NCBI RefSeq assembly: GCF_013085465.1
Contig: NZ_CP049838.1
Span: 7,192,001-7,256,000, forward strand
From: Streptomyces asoensis
Lineage (GTDB): Bacteria; Actinomycetota; Actinomycetes; Streptomycetales; Streptomycetaceae
DNA length: 64,000 bases
Reading direction: 5' to 3'
The notes beneath the pieces are model-generated. The model had not been told where the DNA came from, made no database searches, and was given only the letters and a program-made list of their open reading frames with translations. The first letter of the stretch is position 1; each line of letters opens with the position of its first letter. Shown here piece after piece: positions 1-9,973 of this stretch. The position numbers and the translations under genes were made by a program.

Positions 1-1278
1 ACCTGGCAGAACCAGGACGGCAACACCTACGGCCAGAAGCTGGGCGCCGTCCTCGCCTCCAGCTCCATACCCGACATGGTGGTCGTGCCCGGCTGGGAAC
101 TGGTCGGCAAGATCGCGAACGCGGTCACCGCGAAGTTCATGGACCTGGGCCCCTACCTGGCGGGCGACAAGGTCAAGAAGTACCCGAACCTGGCCGCGAT
201 CCCCTCCGACGCCTGGCGCATGGGCATCTTCGGCGGCGCGCTGCGCGGCATCCCGATGCCGGCCGCCACCGCGTCCTTCATCGTGCCCTACTACCGCAAG
301 GACATCTTCGACAAGAAGGGCTACTCCGTACCCAAGTCGCCCGACGAGTTCCTCAGCTGGGCCAAGGAGGCCACCAGCGCCAAGGCCAAGGTGTGGGCCT
401 GCGGGGACATGAACTGGACCGCGTGGAACATCTTCGGTGTCCGCCCCTCCGGGACGCTCGGCTGGAACATCGGCTCCGACGGCAAGCTGACGTACCGCGT
501 CGAGCAGCCCGAGTACCTCGAGGCTCTGGAGTGGACGCGCAAGCTGTTCGACGCGGGCGTGGTCCACCCCGACGACAAGGCGCGCTCGGGCGACGCGGGC
601 CAGCGGTTCACCGCCGGGCAGATCCTGGTCTTCAACAACGACATGTCCACCTGGTACGGCAAGACCGCCGAACAGGCCGCGGCCAACCCGGACTTCGTGA
701 TCGAGGGCATGGACATCTTCGGCGCGGACGGTGGCGACCCGTCGCTGACGGCGGCCCAGCCCGCCGGCATCTGGTCGATGATCCGCAAGGGCGCCTCGAA
801 GACGACGATCGAGAACGCGCTGGCCGCCGCCGACTTCGCGGCCGCGCCCTACGGCACCAAGGAGCGGATGCTCGTCGACTACGGCGTCGAGGGCACCCAC
901 TACACGGTCAAGGACGGCGTCCCGGTCAAGACCGACCTGGGCAACTCCGAGGTCATCAACGCCTGGGTGATGCTGTCCGCGCCGGCCGCCTACTACGCCC
1001 ACCCCGACTACCCCGAGATCGCCCGCAAGCAGGTCGAGTGGCAGCAGCGGATGGGCGCCTTCATGAAGAAGACGTCCACGTACGGCATGAACATCGTCGA
1101 GCCGACCCGGTACGCGAACCTCTCCAGCCAGTTCGAGCAGCTGGAGATCGACTACGTACGCGGCAACAGGAAGCTGTCCGACGTGCAGGCCGCCATCTCC
1201 ACCTGGAAGTCCTCCGGCGGCGAGAAGCTGCGCGACTGGTACAAGCAGCTTCTCGACAAGAACGGCAGTGGCAACTGA
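1..1278 (+). CDS. ABC transporter sugar-binding protein (5' truncated)
   Basis: The gene enters from outside the window, so the lipoprotein signal and start codon are not visible; the frame is open from base 1. The visible protein has the layout of a type-2 periplasmic binding protein for oligosaccharides (LplA/MalE-like): alternating hydrophobic strands, many Trp and Tyr (for example WSMIRKG and QRMGAFMKKTSTYG) and a C-terminal helix ending KQLLDKNGSGN. It would be the lipid-anchored capture protein of the importer whose two permeases follow at once. Its TGA overlaps the next ATG (TGATG), which shows translational coupling. The beta-glucan and xyloglucan enzymes downstream suggest a xyloglucan oligosaccharide ligand; that is inference. 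Confidence 0.85.
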   Translation, partial: TWQNQDGNTYGQKLGAVLASSSIPDMVVVPGWELVGKIANAVTAKFMDLGPYLAGDKVKKYPNLAAIPSDAWRMGIFGGALRGIPMPAATASFIVPYYRKDIFDKKGYSVPKSPDEFLSWAKEATSAKAKVWACGDMNWTAWNIFGVRPSGTLGWNIGSDGKLTYRVEQPEYLEALEWTRKLFDAGVVHPDDKARSGDAGQRFTAGQILVFNNDMSTWYGKTAEQAAANPDFVIEGMDIFGADGGDPSLTAAQPAGIWSMIRKGASKTTIENALAAADFAAAPYGTKERMLVDYGVEGTHYTVKDGVPVKTDLGNSEVINAWVMLSAPAAYYAHPDYPEIARKQVEWQQRMGAFMKKTSTYGMNIVEPTRYANLSSQFEQLEIDYVRGNRKLSDVQAAISTWKSSGGEKLRDWYKQLLDKNGSGN

Positions 1279-2330
1279 TGTCTCTCACGGCCGGGAGCAG
1301 ACCCGAAGGGACCCGTCCCCCCGCGGCCGTCGAGGAACCGACGGCCGCGGTCGCCACAGCTGTGGTGAAGGAGCGGGTGCCGCGCAAGGCGGGCAAGGCC
1401 GGCAAGGTCCCCTGGCGGATCCGGCTGCGCCGCGACCGCGCGCTCATCCTGATGACGCTGCCCGTCATCGTGCTGCTCCTGCTCTTCAACTACATCCCGT
1501 TGCTCGGCAATGTCGTCGCCTTCCAGGACTACGACCCGTACGTGTCCAGCAACGGCGTCACGGCGATCTTCCACAGCCCCTGGGTCGGTGTGGAGCAGTT
1601 CTCGCGGATGGTCGACGACCCGCTGTTCTGGAGCGCCGCGAAGAACACCCTCCTTCTGTTCTCCCTCCAACTGGTGCTGTTCTTCCCGATCCCCATCGCC
1701 CTCGCGCTGCTCATCAACAGCGTGATCCGGCCCCGGGTCCGGGCCGTGGCGCAGGCGATCATGTATCTGCCGCACTTCTTCTCGTGGGTCCTCGTGGTCA
1801 CCGTGTTCCAGCAGGTCTTCGGCGGCGCGGGCATCATCGCGCAGACCCTCGAGGACCACGGCTGGAGCGGCTTCGACCTGATGACCGACGCCGACCTCTT
1901 CAAGTATCTGGTCACCGCGCAGGCCGTGTGGAAGGACGCCGGCTGGGGGATCATCGTCTTCCTCGCCGCGCTGGCCGCCGTCAGCACCGATCTGTACGAG
2001 GCCGCCGCCATGGACGGCGCGGGGCGCTGGCGGCGCATGTGGCATGTGACGCTGCCCGCGCTGCGCCCGGTGATCGCGCTGCTGCTGGTCCTACGGGTGG
2101 GCGACGCGCTGAGCGTCGGATTCGAGCAGTTCCTGCTCCAGCGGGACGCGGTCGGCGTGGGGGCCAGCGAGGTCCTCGACACATACGTGTGGAACATGGG
2201 TATCCAGAACGGCGACTTCAGCTACGCGGCTGCGGTCGGCCTCGTCAAAGGCGTCATCGGAGTCTGTCTCGTCCTGGGCGCGAACAAGTTCGCGCACCTG
2301 CTCGGCGAGCAGGGGGTGTACCAGAAGTGA
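1278..2330 (+). CDS. Sugar ABC transporter permease (LplB type)
   Basis: 350 aa. A basic, Ala/Pro-rich cytoplasmic N-terminus of about 55 residues precedes six predicted membrane helices, the first being LILMTLPVIVLLLLFNYIPL. The EAA loop contacting the ATPase is visible as YEAAAMDGAGRWRRMWHVTLP near the C-terminal third. This is the MalF-side permease of a carbohydrate uptake (CUT1) importer. The ATG overlaps the stop of the binding-protein gene, and the next permease starts at an overlapping GTGA, so the three genes form one operon. No ATPase gene is present; CUT1 importers in Streptomyces usually share the multitask ATPase MsiK encoded elsewhere. Confidence 0.93.
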   Translation: MSLTAGSRPEGTRPPAAVEEPTAAVATAVVKERVPRKAGKAGKVPWRIRLRRDRALILMTLPVIVLLLLFNYIPLLGNVVAFQDYDPYVSSNGVTAIFHSPWVGVEQFSRMVDDPLFWSAAKNTLLLFSLQLVLFFPIPIALALLINSVIRPRVRAVAQAIMYLPHFFSWVLVVTVFQQVFGGAGIIAQTLEDHGWSGFDLMTDADLFKYLVTAQAVWKDAGWGIIVFLAALAAVSTDLYEAAAMDGAGRWRRMWHVTLPALRPVIALLLVLRVGDALSVGFEQFLLQRDAVGVGASEVLDTYVWNMGIQNGDFSYAAAVGLVKGVIGVCLVLGANKFAHLLGEQGVYQK

Positions 2331-3253
2331 GCCTCAACACGCAGCTCGTCCGCAGCCTCAAGGCGCCCGCCCGCCCCGCGTGGGAGGAGCCGCCGGGCAG
2401 GACCGGACTCACCGCGAAGGGCGGCCTCCTCGTACTCTGCTGCCTGGGGGTGCTCGGTCCGCTGTGGATCGTGATCGTCACCAGTCTCTCGCCCAAACCG
2501 GTGATCGACCGGGTCGGCGGCCTCGTCGTGATCCCTCAGGGCATCACCTTCGTCAACTACACCGAACTGCTCAGCGGCGGCCAGGTCAGCCGGGCGATCA
2601 TGGTCTCGCTCGGCGTCACGCTCTTCGGCACGCTGTTCTCGATGACGGTGTCGGTGCTCGCGGCCTACGGCCTGTCCCGGCCGGGCAGTCTGGGCCACCG
2701 GTTCCTGCTGATGACCATGATGGCGACCATGTTCTTCGGGGCCGGCCTCATTCCGACGTACCTTCTGGTGCAGTCGCTGGGCCTCACCGACACCTATCTG
2801 TCCCTGATCCTGCCGAGCGCGGTCAGCGTCTTCAACATCCTCGTCCTGCGGGCCTTCTTCATGGGGATCTCCCCCGAACTCACCGAGTCCGCGCGCATCG
2901 ACGGGGCCAGTGACCTGCGCATCCTGCTGACCATCATCATGCCGCTGTCGCGGGCGGTGCTGGCCGTCATCTCCCTGTTCTACGCGGTGGGGTACTGGAG
3001 CGCCTGGTTCAACGCCTCCATCTACCTCACCGACCAGCAGATGATGCCGCTTCAGAACGTGCTCATCCAGCTGGTCCAGAAGAACACCGAGGCGCCGACC
3101 GGCCTCCAGCAGGCGGTTCGCACCGGTCAACTCTCCGCCCTGGGACTACAGATGGCTGTCATGGTGCTTGCCCTGATCCCCGTCGCGATCGCATCCCCCC
3201 TCGTCCAGCGGCACTTCAAGAAGGGCATGCTCACGGGGGCGGTCAAGGGCTGA
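2327..3253 (+). CDS. Carbohydrate ABC transporter permease (MalG/YtcP type)
   Basis: 308 aa from a GTG overlapping the previous stop (GTGA). There are six predicted membrane helices; the EAA motif reads ELTESARIDGASDLRILLTI, followed by the usual IMPLSRAVLA. Residues DQQMMPLQNVLIQLV and the C-terminal RHFKKGMLTGAVKG are typical of the LplC/YtcP subgroup that pairs with LplA/LplB. It forms the inner-membrane channel with the preceding permease. A gap of 267 bp with palindromes and an interspersed repeat separates it from the GH74 gene, so the enzymes may have their own promoter. Confidence 0.93.
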   Translation: MSLNTQLVRSLKAPARPAWEEPPGRTGLTAKGGLLVLCCLGVLGPLWIVIVTSLSPKPVIDRVGGLVVIPQGITFVNYTELLSGGQVSRAIMVSLGVTLFGTLFSMTVSVLAAYGLSRPGSLGHRFLLMTMMATMFFGAGLIPTYLLVQSLGLTDTYLSLILPSAVSVFNILVLRAFFMGISPELTESARIDGASDLRILLTIIMPLSRAVLAVISLFYAVGYWSAWFNASIYLTDQQMMPLQNVLIQLVQKNTEAPTGLQQAVRTGQLSALGLQMAVMVLALIPVAIASPLVQRHFKKGMLTGAVKG

Positions 3254-3300
3254 CGCCCGGCGCCGGGGGGCGGGGACCGGCACAGTACGTCGGCGTACTT

Positions 3301-3352
3301 CGGCTGCGGGTCCGTCGTGGCCGATCGCGCAGTTCCCCGCGCCCCTGGGGGC
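3301..3352 (+). repeat. Streptomyces-type interspersed intergenic repeat
   Basis: This stretch of the permease-GH74 spacer contains the core CGCGCAGTTCCCCGCGCCCC, preceded by a GCGGGTCCGTCGTGGC-like segment. From memory, near-identical elements occur many times per Streptomyces chromosome, often just after a stop codon. It could form a small G+C-rich hairpin. The rest of the spacer holds a 12-bp palindrome (3256-3267) and a stem-loop with arms AGTACG and CGTACT (3284-3299). Recognition is from memory; the copy number was not checked. Confidence 0.5.
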
Positions 3353-3520
3353 AGTCATCCGGCGCCCCACCCTCCCCCAGCTGTCGGCAGTCGTACCGGT
3401 GGGGCGGCACGGGTGGGCGCGGCGGCACCCCGCGAGCGCGGGCGAGTGACCCCATCCCCGGCCGACACCAGCACACGGCACCGAACGAACCCAGGTCCAC
3501 CACCCCCTGCGAGGTACCTC

Positions 3521-5731
3521 ATGCACACGCCCTCCCCAAGCCGCCGCACGCTCCTCGCCGGCACCGCAGCCGCCGTGGGCGTGGTCGCGCTGCCCGCCGG
3601 GCAAGGCCTCGCCCGGGCCGCCGGGACCGCCGCCCCCGCCTACCGCTGGCGCAACGCCGTGATCGGCGGCACCGGATTCGTCACCGGCGTTCTCTTCCAC
3701 CCCGCCGTCCGGGGCCTCGCCTACGCCCGTACCGACATCGGCGGTGCCTACCGCTGGGACGACCGCGCGGCCCGCTGGACCCCGCTCACCGACCACCTCG
3801 GCTGGGACGACTGGAACCTCCTCGGCGTGGAGGCCCTCGCCGTCGACCCCGCGCACCCGGACCGGCTCTACCTCGCCCTCGGCACCTACGCCCAGTCCTG
3901 GGCCGGCAACGGCGCGGTCCTGCGCTCCGAGGACCGCGGCGCCACCTGGACCCGTACCGACCTCTCCGTGAAGCTCGGCGGCAACGAGGACGGCCGGGGC
4001 ACGGGGGAGCGGCTGCTGGTCGATCCGCGGGACAGCGACACCCTGTGGCTGGGGACCCGGCACGACGGGCTCCTCAGGTCCACCGACCGGGGCGCCACCT
4101 GGGCGGCGGTCACCGGCTTCCCCGGCACCCCGAGCGCGAGCGGCCAGGGCGTCACCCTCCTCGTCGCCGCCGGCCGCACCCTCTACGCGGGCTGGGGCGA
4201 CTCCGACGGGACGAGCGCCAACCTGTACCGGACCGCCGACGGCACCACCTGGGAGGCCGTCCCCAGCCGGCCCACCGGCACCTCCGCCAAGGTGCCCGTC
4301 CGCGCCGCCCACGACCGTCACACCCGTGAGCTGTACGTGACGTACGCCGACGCGCCCGGCCCCAACGGCCAGGCCACCGGCAGTGTGCACAAGCTGGCCA
4401 CGGTGAGCGGCAAGTGGACCGACGTCACGCCGGTGAAGCCGGGCGGCACCACCGGCGACGGTTCCTCCGACACCTTCGGCTACGGCGGCGTCGCCGTGGA
4501 CGCCCGGCGCCCCGGCACCGTCGTCGTCTCCACCAACAACCGCTGGGCGGCGGTCGACACCCTGTACCGGACCACGGACGGCGGCCGCACCTGGACGTCC
4601 CTCAAGGACACCGCCGTCCTCGACGTGTCCGAGACGCCCTACCTGAAGTGGGGTGAGCAGCAGCCCAAGTTCGGCTGGTGGATCCAGGCCGTCGCCGTCG
4701 ACCCGTACGACGCGAAGCACGTCGTCTTCGGCACCGGCGCCACGCTCTACGGCACCCGGGACCTGAAGCACTGGGCCCCGCAGATCCGCGGCCTGGAGGA
4801 GACCTCCGTACGGCAGCTGATCTCGCCCCCGACCGGGGAGGCGCACCTGATCAGCGGCCTCGGGGACGTCGGGGTGATGTACCACGAGCGGCTCACGGCC
4901 TCGCCGTCCCGGGGCATGGCGACGAACCCCGTGTTCGGGACGGTGACGGGACTCGCGCAGGCCGCGGACAGGCCGTCGTACGTCGTCCGCACCGGCTGGG
5001 GCGACCACGGCAACGGCGCCTGGTCGACCGACGGCGGCAGGTCGTGGGCGCCCTTCGCCGCCCAGCCCGCCCTCGCCAAGGACGCACCGGGGCCCATCGC
5101 CACCAACACCGACGGCAGCGTCCTGCTGTGGACCCTCGTGCACTGGGACGGCACCAAGTACCCCGCCCAGCGCTCCACTGACAACGGGGCGACCTGGTCC
5201 GAGGTCTCCTCCTTCCCCAAGGGCGCCACCCCGCTCGCCGACCCGGCCGACCCGACACGCTTCTACGCGTACGACAGCGACACGGGAACCCTGTTCGCCA
5301 GTACCGACGCCGGCCGCACCTTCACCGCGCGGGCGAGCGGACTGCCCTCCGGCGACAGCCAGTTCCAGCTGGCCGCGGCCCCGGGGCGGTCCGGCGACCT
5401 GTGGCTGAGCACCAAGTGGAACGGCCTGTACCGATCCACCGACGGCGGCGCGGGCTTCACCAAGCTGACCACCTGCTGGGCCTCGTACACCGTGGCCTTC
5501 GGCAGGGCCGCCGACGGCGCCGGGTACCCGGCGGTCTACCAGGTCGGCTCCACGGAGGCGATCACCGCCGTGTACCGCTCCGACGACGGCGGTGAGACCT
5601 GGGTGCGGATCAACGACGACCGGCACCAGTGGGGCTGGATCGGCGCGACCATCGCCGCCGACCCGCGGATCCACGGCCGGGTGTACATCGCCACCAACGG
5701 CCGGGGCATCCAGTACGGGGAGCCCGTCTGA
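3521..5731 (+). CDS. Secreted GH74 xyloglucanase
   Basis: 736 aa. The N-terminus SRRTLLAGTAAAVG followed by LARAAG is a twin-arginine (Tat) signal, so the enzyme is exported folded. The mature start YRWRNAVIGGTGFVTGV and the block YARTDIGGAYRW, then WDDWNLLGVEALAVDP, are the GH74 signature, with TDIGG carrying one expected catalytic Asp and GLGDVG the region of the second. At least seven BNR/Asp-box-like SxDxGxTW repeats (for example STDRGATW, TTDGGRTW, STDNGATW) build the two beta-propellers. GH74 enzymes cut the beta-1,4-glucan backbone of xyloglucan. No carbohydrate-binding module is visible. The stop overlaps the ATG of the GH42 gene. Confidence 0.92.
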   Translation: MHTPSPSRRTLLAGTAAAVGVVALPAGQGLARAAGTAAPAYRWRNAVIGGTGFVTGVLFHPAVRGLAYARTDIGGAYRWDDRAARWTPLTDHLGWDDWNLLGVEALAVDPAHPDRLYLALGTYAQSWAGNGAVLRSEDRGATWTRTDLSVKLGGNEDGRGTGERLLVDPRDSDTLWLGTRHDGLLRSTDRGATWAAVTGFPGTPSASGQGVTLLVAAGRTLYAGWGDSDGTSANLYRTADGTTWEAVPSRPTGTSAKVPVRAAHDRHTRELYVTYADAPGPNGQATGSVHKLATVSGKWTDVTPVKPGGTTGDGSSDTFGYGGVAVDARRPGTVVVSTNNRWAAVDTLYRTTDGGRTWTSLKDTAVLDVSETPYLKWGEQQPKFGWWIQAVAVDPYDAKHVVFGTGATLYGTRDLKHWAPQIRGLEETSVRQLISPPTGEAHLISGLGDVGVMYHERLTASPSRGMATNPVFGTVTGLAQAADRPSYVVRTGWGDHGNGAWSTDGGRSWAPFAAQPALAKDAPGPIATNTDGSVLLWTLVHWDGTKYPAQRSTDNGATWSEVSSFPKGATPLADPADPTRFYAYDSDTGTLFASTDAGRTFTARASGLPSGDSQFQLAAAPGRSGDLWLSTKWNGLYRSTDGGAGFTKLTTCWASYTVAFGRAADGAGYPAVYQVGSTEAITAVYRSDDGGETWVRINDDRHQWGWIGATIAADPRIHGRVYIATNGRGIQYGEPV

Positions 5732-7710
5732 TGGCCGCCGTCGACCGGCCCGGTCTCGCCGACGCCACCCGCGGCCGCATCCTCTTCGGCGGCGACTACA
5801 ACCCCGAGCAGTGGCCCGAGGAGACCTGGCACGAGGACGTCCGGCTGATGCGGGACGCCGGCGTCAACTCGGTCACCCTCGGTGTCTTCTCCTGGTCCCG
5901 GCTCGAACCCGAGCCGGGAGCACGGGAGTTCGGCTGGCTCGACACGCTGATGGACCTGATGCACGCGAACGGCATCGGCGTCGTCCTCGCCACCCCCACC
6001 TCCGCCCCGCCCCCGTGGCTGGGCCGGCTGTACCCGGACACCCTGCCCCGCGACGAGAACGGCGACGTCGAGTGGTGGGGCGGACGTCAGCACTTCTCGC
6101 ACTCCAGCGCCACCTACCGCCGGCACGCCGCCGCCATCACCGAGGACCTGGCCGCCCGCTACGCCGGCCATCCCGCCCTCACGATGTGGCACATCAACAA
6201 CGAGTACTGCACGGCCGATCACGGCGACGAGGCGGCCGTCGCCTTCCGCCGCTGGCTGCGCGCGAGGTACGGCACCCTGGACGCCCTCAACATCGCCTGG
6301 GGCACGGACTTCTGGAGCCAGGGCTACGACAGCTGGGACTCCGTCCTGCCCGCCCGCCGCCCCCACTACATGAAGAACCCCGGTCAGGTGCTGGACTTCA
6401 GGCGCTTCACCTCCGACATGCTCCTGGAGTGCTACCTCGCCGAGCGTGACATCGTCGCCCGGCACACCCCGCACATCCCGGTCACCACCAATTTCATGCC
6501 GCTCTTCTTCGGCCAGGACGCCTGGCGCTGGGCCGAGGAGGAGGACGTCGTCTCCGTCGACCTCTACCCCGATCCGCGCGACCCGCTGGGTTCCCAGCAC
6601 GGGGCACTGGTGCAGGATCTGACCCGGTCCCTGGCGCGCGGCCCCTGGATGCTGATGGAACAGGCGGCAGGACCGGTCAACTGGCGCGGGGTGAACCACC
6701 CCAAGCCGCGTGGTCTCAACCGGCTCTGGTCCCTCCAGGCCGTGGCCCGCGGCGCGGACGCCGTCTGCTACTTCCAGTGGCGCCAGTCCCGGCAGGGCGC
6801 CGAGAAGTTCCACTCCGGCATGGTCAGCCACGCGGGGGAGCGGGGCCGCACCTTCCAGGAGGTCAAGCAGTTGGGCGCCGAACTCGCCCGGATCGGACCC
6901 GAGGTGACGAACAGTCACATCGAGGCGGAGGTCGCGATCCTGCACGACTGGCACGCGTGGTGGGCCGGCGCCCAGGACGGCCGCCCCTCCACCCACGTCG
7001 ACCATTCGGCCGTCCTCCACGCCTGGCACCGCGCCCTGTGGGAGAGCCGGCTCACCACCGACTTCGCCCACCCCGAACACGACCTCAGCGGCTACCGGCT
7101 GGTCGTCGTCCCCCAGCTGTACGCGATGACGGACGCGGCGATCGACAATCTCCTCGCCTACGTCCGCGGCGGCGGCACCCTCGTGGCCGGCTTCCTGACC
7201 GGGGTGGCCGACGAGGACGACCGGGTCCGTCCCGGCGGCATGGACGCCCGGCTGTGCGAGCTGTTCGGTATCCGTACCCTGCACGAGTGGTGGCCGCTGG
7301 AGGCGGGGGAGCACGTCGAGACCGACGGCTTCCGCGGGACCCTGTGGTCGGAGGAGCTGGAAACCGAACCGGACGTGGTGGAAACCGTCTACAAGGGCGG
7401 CGAACTCGACGGACTGCCCGCCGTCCTGCGCAACGACCGCGCCTGGTACGTCTCCACCCTTCCCGAGCCCGAGGCCTTCCGCGCGCTGCTCGCCCGCATC
7501 GCCGCCGACGCGGGCGCCCGGCCCGTCCTCGAAGGCCTCCCGCCGGAAGTCGAGGCCGTGCGCCGGGGTGAGCTGCTGTTCCTGCTCCATCACGGCCGCG
7601 AGCCGGTGACCGTCGAACTCCCGGGCACCCACCACGACCTGCTGACCGGGACGGCCCGCACGGACGAGATCACGCTGGGCCGCTACGGAGTGGCGGTGCT
7701 GCGCTCATGA
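5731..7710 (+). CDS. GH42 beta-galactosidase
   Basis: 659 aa, usual family length, without a signal peptide, so probably cytoplasmic. FGGDYNPEQWPEETW opens the TIM barrel; the acid/base Glu is E158 in HINNEY and the nucleophile Glu is E310 in WMLMEQAAG. The trimerisation domain and the short C-terminal beta domain (ELPGTHHDLLTG) follow. It is coupled to its neighbours at both ends: its ATG overlaps the GH74 stop and its TGA overlaps the GH95 ATG. In this setting it would remove the beta-1,2-galactose from xyloglucan oligosaccharides. Other beta-galactosides or alpha-arabinosides are also known GH42 substrates. Confidence 0.92.
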   Translation: MAAVDRPGLADATRGRILFGGDYNPEQWPEETWHEDVRLMRDAGVNSVTLGVFSWSRLEPEPGAREFGWLDTLMDLMHANGIGVVLATPTSAPPPWLGRLYPDTLPRDENGDVEWWGGRQHFSHSSATYRRHAAAITEDLAARYAGHPALTMWHINNEYCTADHGDEAAVAFRRWLRARYGTLDALNIAWGTDFWSQGYDSWDSVLPARRPHYMKNPGQVLDFRRFTSDMLLECYLAERDIVARHTPHIPVTTNFMPLFFGQDAWRWAEEEDVVSVDLYPDPRDPLGSQHGALVQDLTRSLARGPWMLMEQAAGPVNWRGVNHPKPRGLNRLWSLQAVARGADAVCYFQWRQSRQGAEKFHSGMVSHAGERGRTFQEVKQLGAELARIGPEVTNSHIEAEVAILHDWHAWWAGAQDGRPSTHVDHSAVLHAWHRALWESRLTTDFAHPEHDLSGYRLVVVPQLYAMTDAAIDNLLAYVRGGGTLVAGFLTGVADEDDRVRPGGMDARLCELFGIRTLHEWWPLEAGEHVETDGFRGTLWSEELETEPDVVETVYKGGELDGLPAVLRNDRAWYVSTLPEPEAFRALLARIAADAGARPVLEGLPPEVEAVRRGELLFLLHHGREPVTVELPGTHHDLLTGTARTDEITLGRYGVAVLRS

Positions 7711-9947
7711 CCAAAGCCTCCTCCCGTGCGCACCCCGACCTCCCGAGCACCGACCGTCCCGTGCACGGAACCCATGAGTACCGGCCCGCCGCCCGCTGGG
7801 AGGACGCCTTCCTCAGCGGCAACGGCCGGCACGGCACCCTCACGTTCGGCGATCCGTACGACGACCGGGTCATCGTCACCCACCACACCCTGGTCCGGCC
7901 CAACGGCGCCGAACACGCCCGCCCGCCGGAGCTCGCCGCCGAACTCCCCGCCCTCCAGGACAAGTTGCTGGCCGGGGAGTGGGAGGCCGCCGAGAGCTTC
8001 ACCGACCACCGGCCCCTGCAATGGGTCCAGCCCTTCCACCCGGCGTTCCAGATACGGCTGAGAGCGCCCTCGGACGAGCCGCGCCGCCACCGTCTGCGGA
8101 CCGTCGACTTCACCACCGGCGAGGCCACCGCGACCTGCGCGGACGGCACCAGCCGGGTCTTCGTCTCCCGCGCCGACGACGTGATCGTCCAGCAGGTCAC
8201 CGGCCTCGACCTGGACATCTCCCTGGACCACCGGCTGCCGGGCGCACCCGCCGACCTCGCCGTCGGCCAGGGGTCCGTCCTCACCCCGGACGGTGCCCTG
8301 CTCACCCTGCGCGCCCGCTACCCCGACAGCGACCGCGCCTACACGGGCGTGACCCTCGTCGTCGTCACCGGCGGCCGCACCGAGCTCACCCACCCCGGCG
8401 TACGGGTCACCGGCGCGGAGTGCGTGCTGCTGCTCACCCGCGTCCGCAGGCACACCGGCGAACTGGACGTCACCGGGGAACAGCGCGCCCTGAGCGAGCT
8501 GCCGCACCTCTACGACGAGCTGCTCGGCCGCCACCTCCCCCTCCACCGCACCGCCTACGAGCGCGTCACCCTCGACCTCCACGCGGAGCCGGACGAGCGC
8601 GGTCTCCCCGGCTCCGAGCTGCTGGAACGCCCCCGCAGCCCGGCGCTGCTCGAACGCCTCTTCGCGGCGGGGCGCTACCACCTCCTCTCCTCCTCCGGCC
8701 TCAACCCGCCCCGCCTGCCCGGACTGTGGACCGGCGACTGGGACACCGCCTGGTCCGGGGCGTTCACCAATGACGCCAACCTCAACCTCCAGACGGCCTC
8801 CGCCGCGGCCGCCGCCCTCCCCGAAGTCACCGAAGCGCTGGCCTCCCTGATGCACCGGCAGCTCGACGACTGGCGGGAGAACGCCCGCGCGGTCTTCGGC
8901 GCCCGGGGCGCGGTCGCGCCGGCGCACACCGACGGCGAGTCCGGGCTGACGTACCACTTCAGCCGCGAATACCCGCTCCACCTGTGGACCGCCGGCGCCG
9001 ACTGGCTGCTCAAACCCCTCGTCGACCACGACGAGACACGCGGCGAACGCGACCCGCGCACCGCCGCCGCCCTCGCCGAAGTCGCCCGGTTCTACGAGGA
9101 CTTCCTCACCCGCACCGACCCCGACGACCCCGAGGGGCCGCTCGTCGTCGTCCCCTCCTACTCGCCGGAGAACCGGCCCACGGGCGGCAGCTGGGGCGCC
9201 GTGAACGCGGCCATGGACCTCTCGGCGGCCCGGCACGCGCTGCTGACGGCCGCCGACCACCACCCGGGCTCCGCCGAGGCCGCACGCTGGCGTGCCCTCG
9301 CCGACCGCCTCCCGCCGCACCGGATCAACTCCGACGGCGCCCTCGCCGAATGGGCCAGGACCGGCCTCGACGACACCTACGACCACCGCCATCTGAGCCA
9401 CCTCTACGGCGTCTGGCCCCTCGACGAGATCAACCCCTACGACACCCCGGGGCCGGCCGCCGCCGCCCGTCGCGCACTCGAACTGCGCGGCGCCGAGAAC
9501 GACTCCGCGCACGGCCACCTGCACCACGCGCTGATCGCGGCCCGGCTCCGGGACGGCCGGCGGGTCGCCCACGCCCTCGGCGAGGTCCTGGACGGCGACT
9601 TCTTCCACGCCTCCCTGATGAGCGCCCACTACCCCCGCCGCGACGTGTACAACGCCGACGCCGCGCACACCCTCCCCGCCGTGCTGATCGAGATGCTCGT
9701 CCAGTCGACCCCCGACCGGCTGGTCCTGCTGCCCGCGCTCCCCCCGGCGCTCACGTCGGGCGAACTACGGGGCGTGCGGACCCGGTTCGGCGCCGAACTC
9801 GACCTCTCCTGGGGCCCCGACGGCACCAGGGCCGTCCTGCGGCCGCGGCGCGGTCACCGCATCGAAGTACGGACTTCCTCCGGCGGCGCATCGCCGCTCG
9901 ACCTGGTCGCCGGAGAAGACCACGTCCTCACCTCGGGGACGTGGTGA
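7707..9947 (+). CDS. GH95 alpha-L-fucosidase
   Basis: 746 aa with no export signal. The N-terminal beta domain begins RWEDAFLSGNGRHGTLTFG, as in GH95. The (alpha/alpha)6 catalytic domain shows FTNDANLNLQ, which matches the Asn-containing catalytic loop, VVPSYSPEN with candidate general acid E488, the family block HRHLSHLYGVWP, and NADAAHTLPAVLIEMLVQS with the conserved Asp region. GH95 enzymes release alpha-1,2-fucose (a few act on alpha-L-galactose) from galactose-capped chains, which is the outermost sugar of fucosylated xyloglucan. It lies in the same coupled gene run as the GH42 gene. The stop region contains an inverted repeat (arms at 9920-9927 and 9937-9944). Confidence 0.87.
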   Translation: MTKASSRAHPDLPSTDRPVHGTHEYRPAARWEDAFLSGNGRHGTLTFGDPYDDRVIVTHHTLVRPNGAEHARPPELAAELPALQDKLLAGEWEAAESFTDHRPLQWVQPFHPAFQIRLRAPSDEPRRHRLRTVDFTTGEATATCADGTSRVFVSRADDVIVQQVTGLDLDISLDHRLPGAPADLAVGQGSVLTPDGALLTLRARYPDSDRAYTGVTLVVVTGGRTELTHPGVRVTGAECVLLLTRVRRHTGELDVTGEQRALSELPHLYDELLGRHLPLHRTAYERVTLDLHAEPDERGLPGSELLERPRSPALLERLFAAGRYHLLSSSGLNPPRLPGLWTGDWDTAWSGAFTNDANLNLQTASAAAAALPEVTEALASLMHRQLDDWRENARAVFGARGAVAPAHTDGESGLTYHFSREYPLHLWTAGADWLLKPLVDHDETRGERDPRTAAALAEVARFYEDFLTRTDPDDPEGPLVVVPSYSPENRPTGGSWGAVNAAMDLSAARHALLTAADHHPGSAEAARWRALADRLPPHRINSDGALAEWARTGLDDTYDHRHLSHLYGVWPLDEINPYDTPGPAAAARRALELRGAENDSAHGHLHHALIAARLRDGRRVAHALGEVLDGDFFHASLMSAHYPRRDVYNADAAHTLPAVLIEMLVQSTPDRLVLLPALPPALTSGELRGVRTRFGAELDLSWGPDGTRAVLRPRRGHRIEVRTSSGGASPLDLVAGEDHVLTSGTW

Positions 9948-9973
9948 CTCCCCCCACCCATGGAAGGGACACC

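Noticed and set aside
5731..7710. GH42 gene considered as a lactose operon member
   Set aside because: Its translational coupling with GH74 and GH95 genes points to plant xyloglucan; no lactose permease is present.
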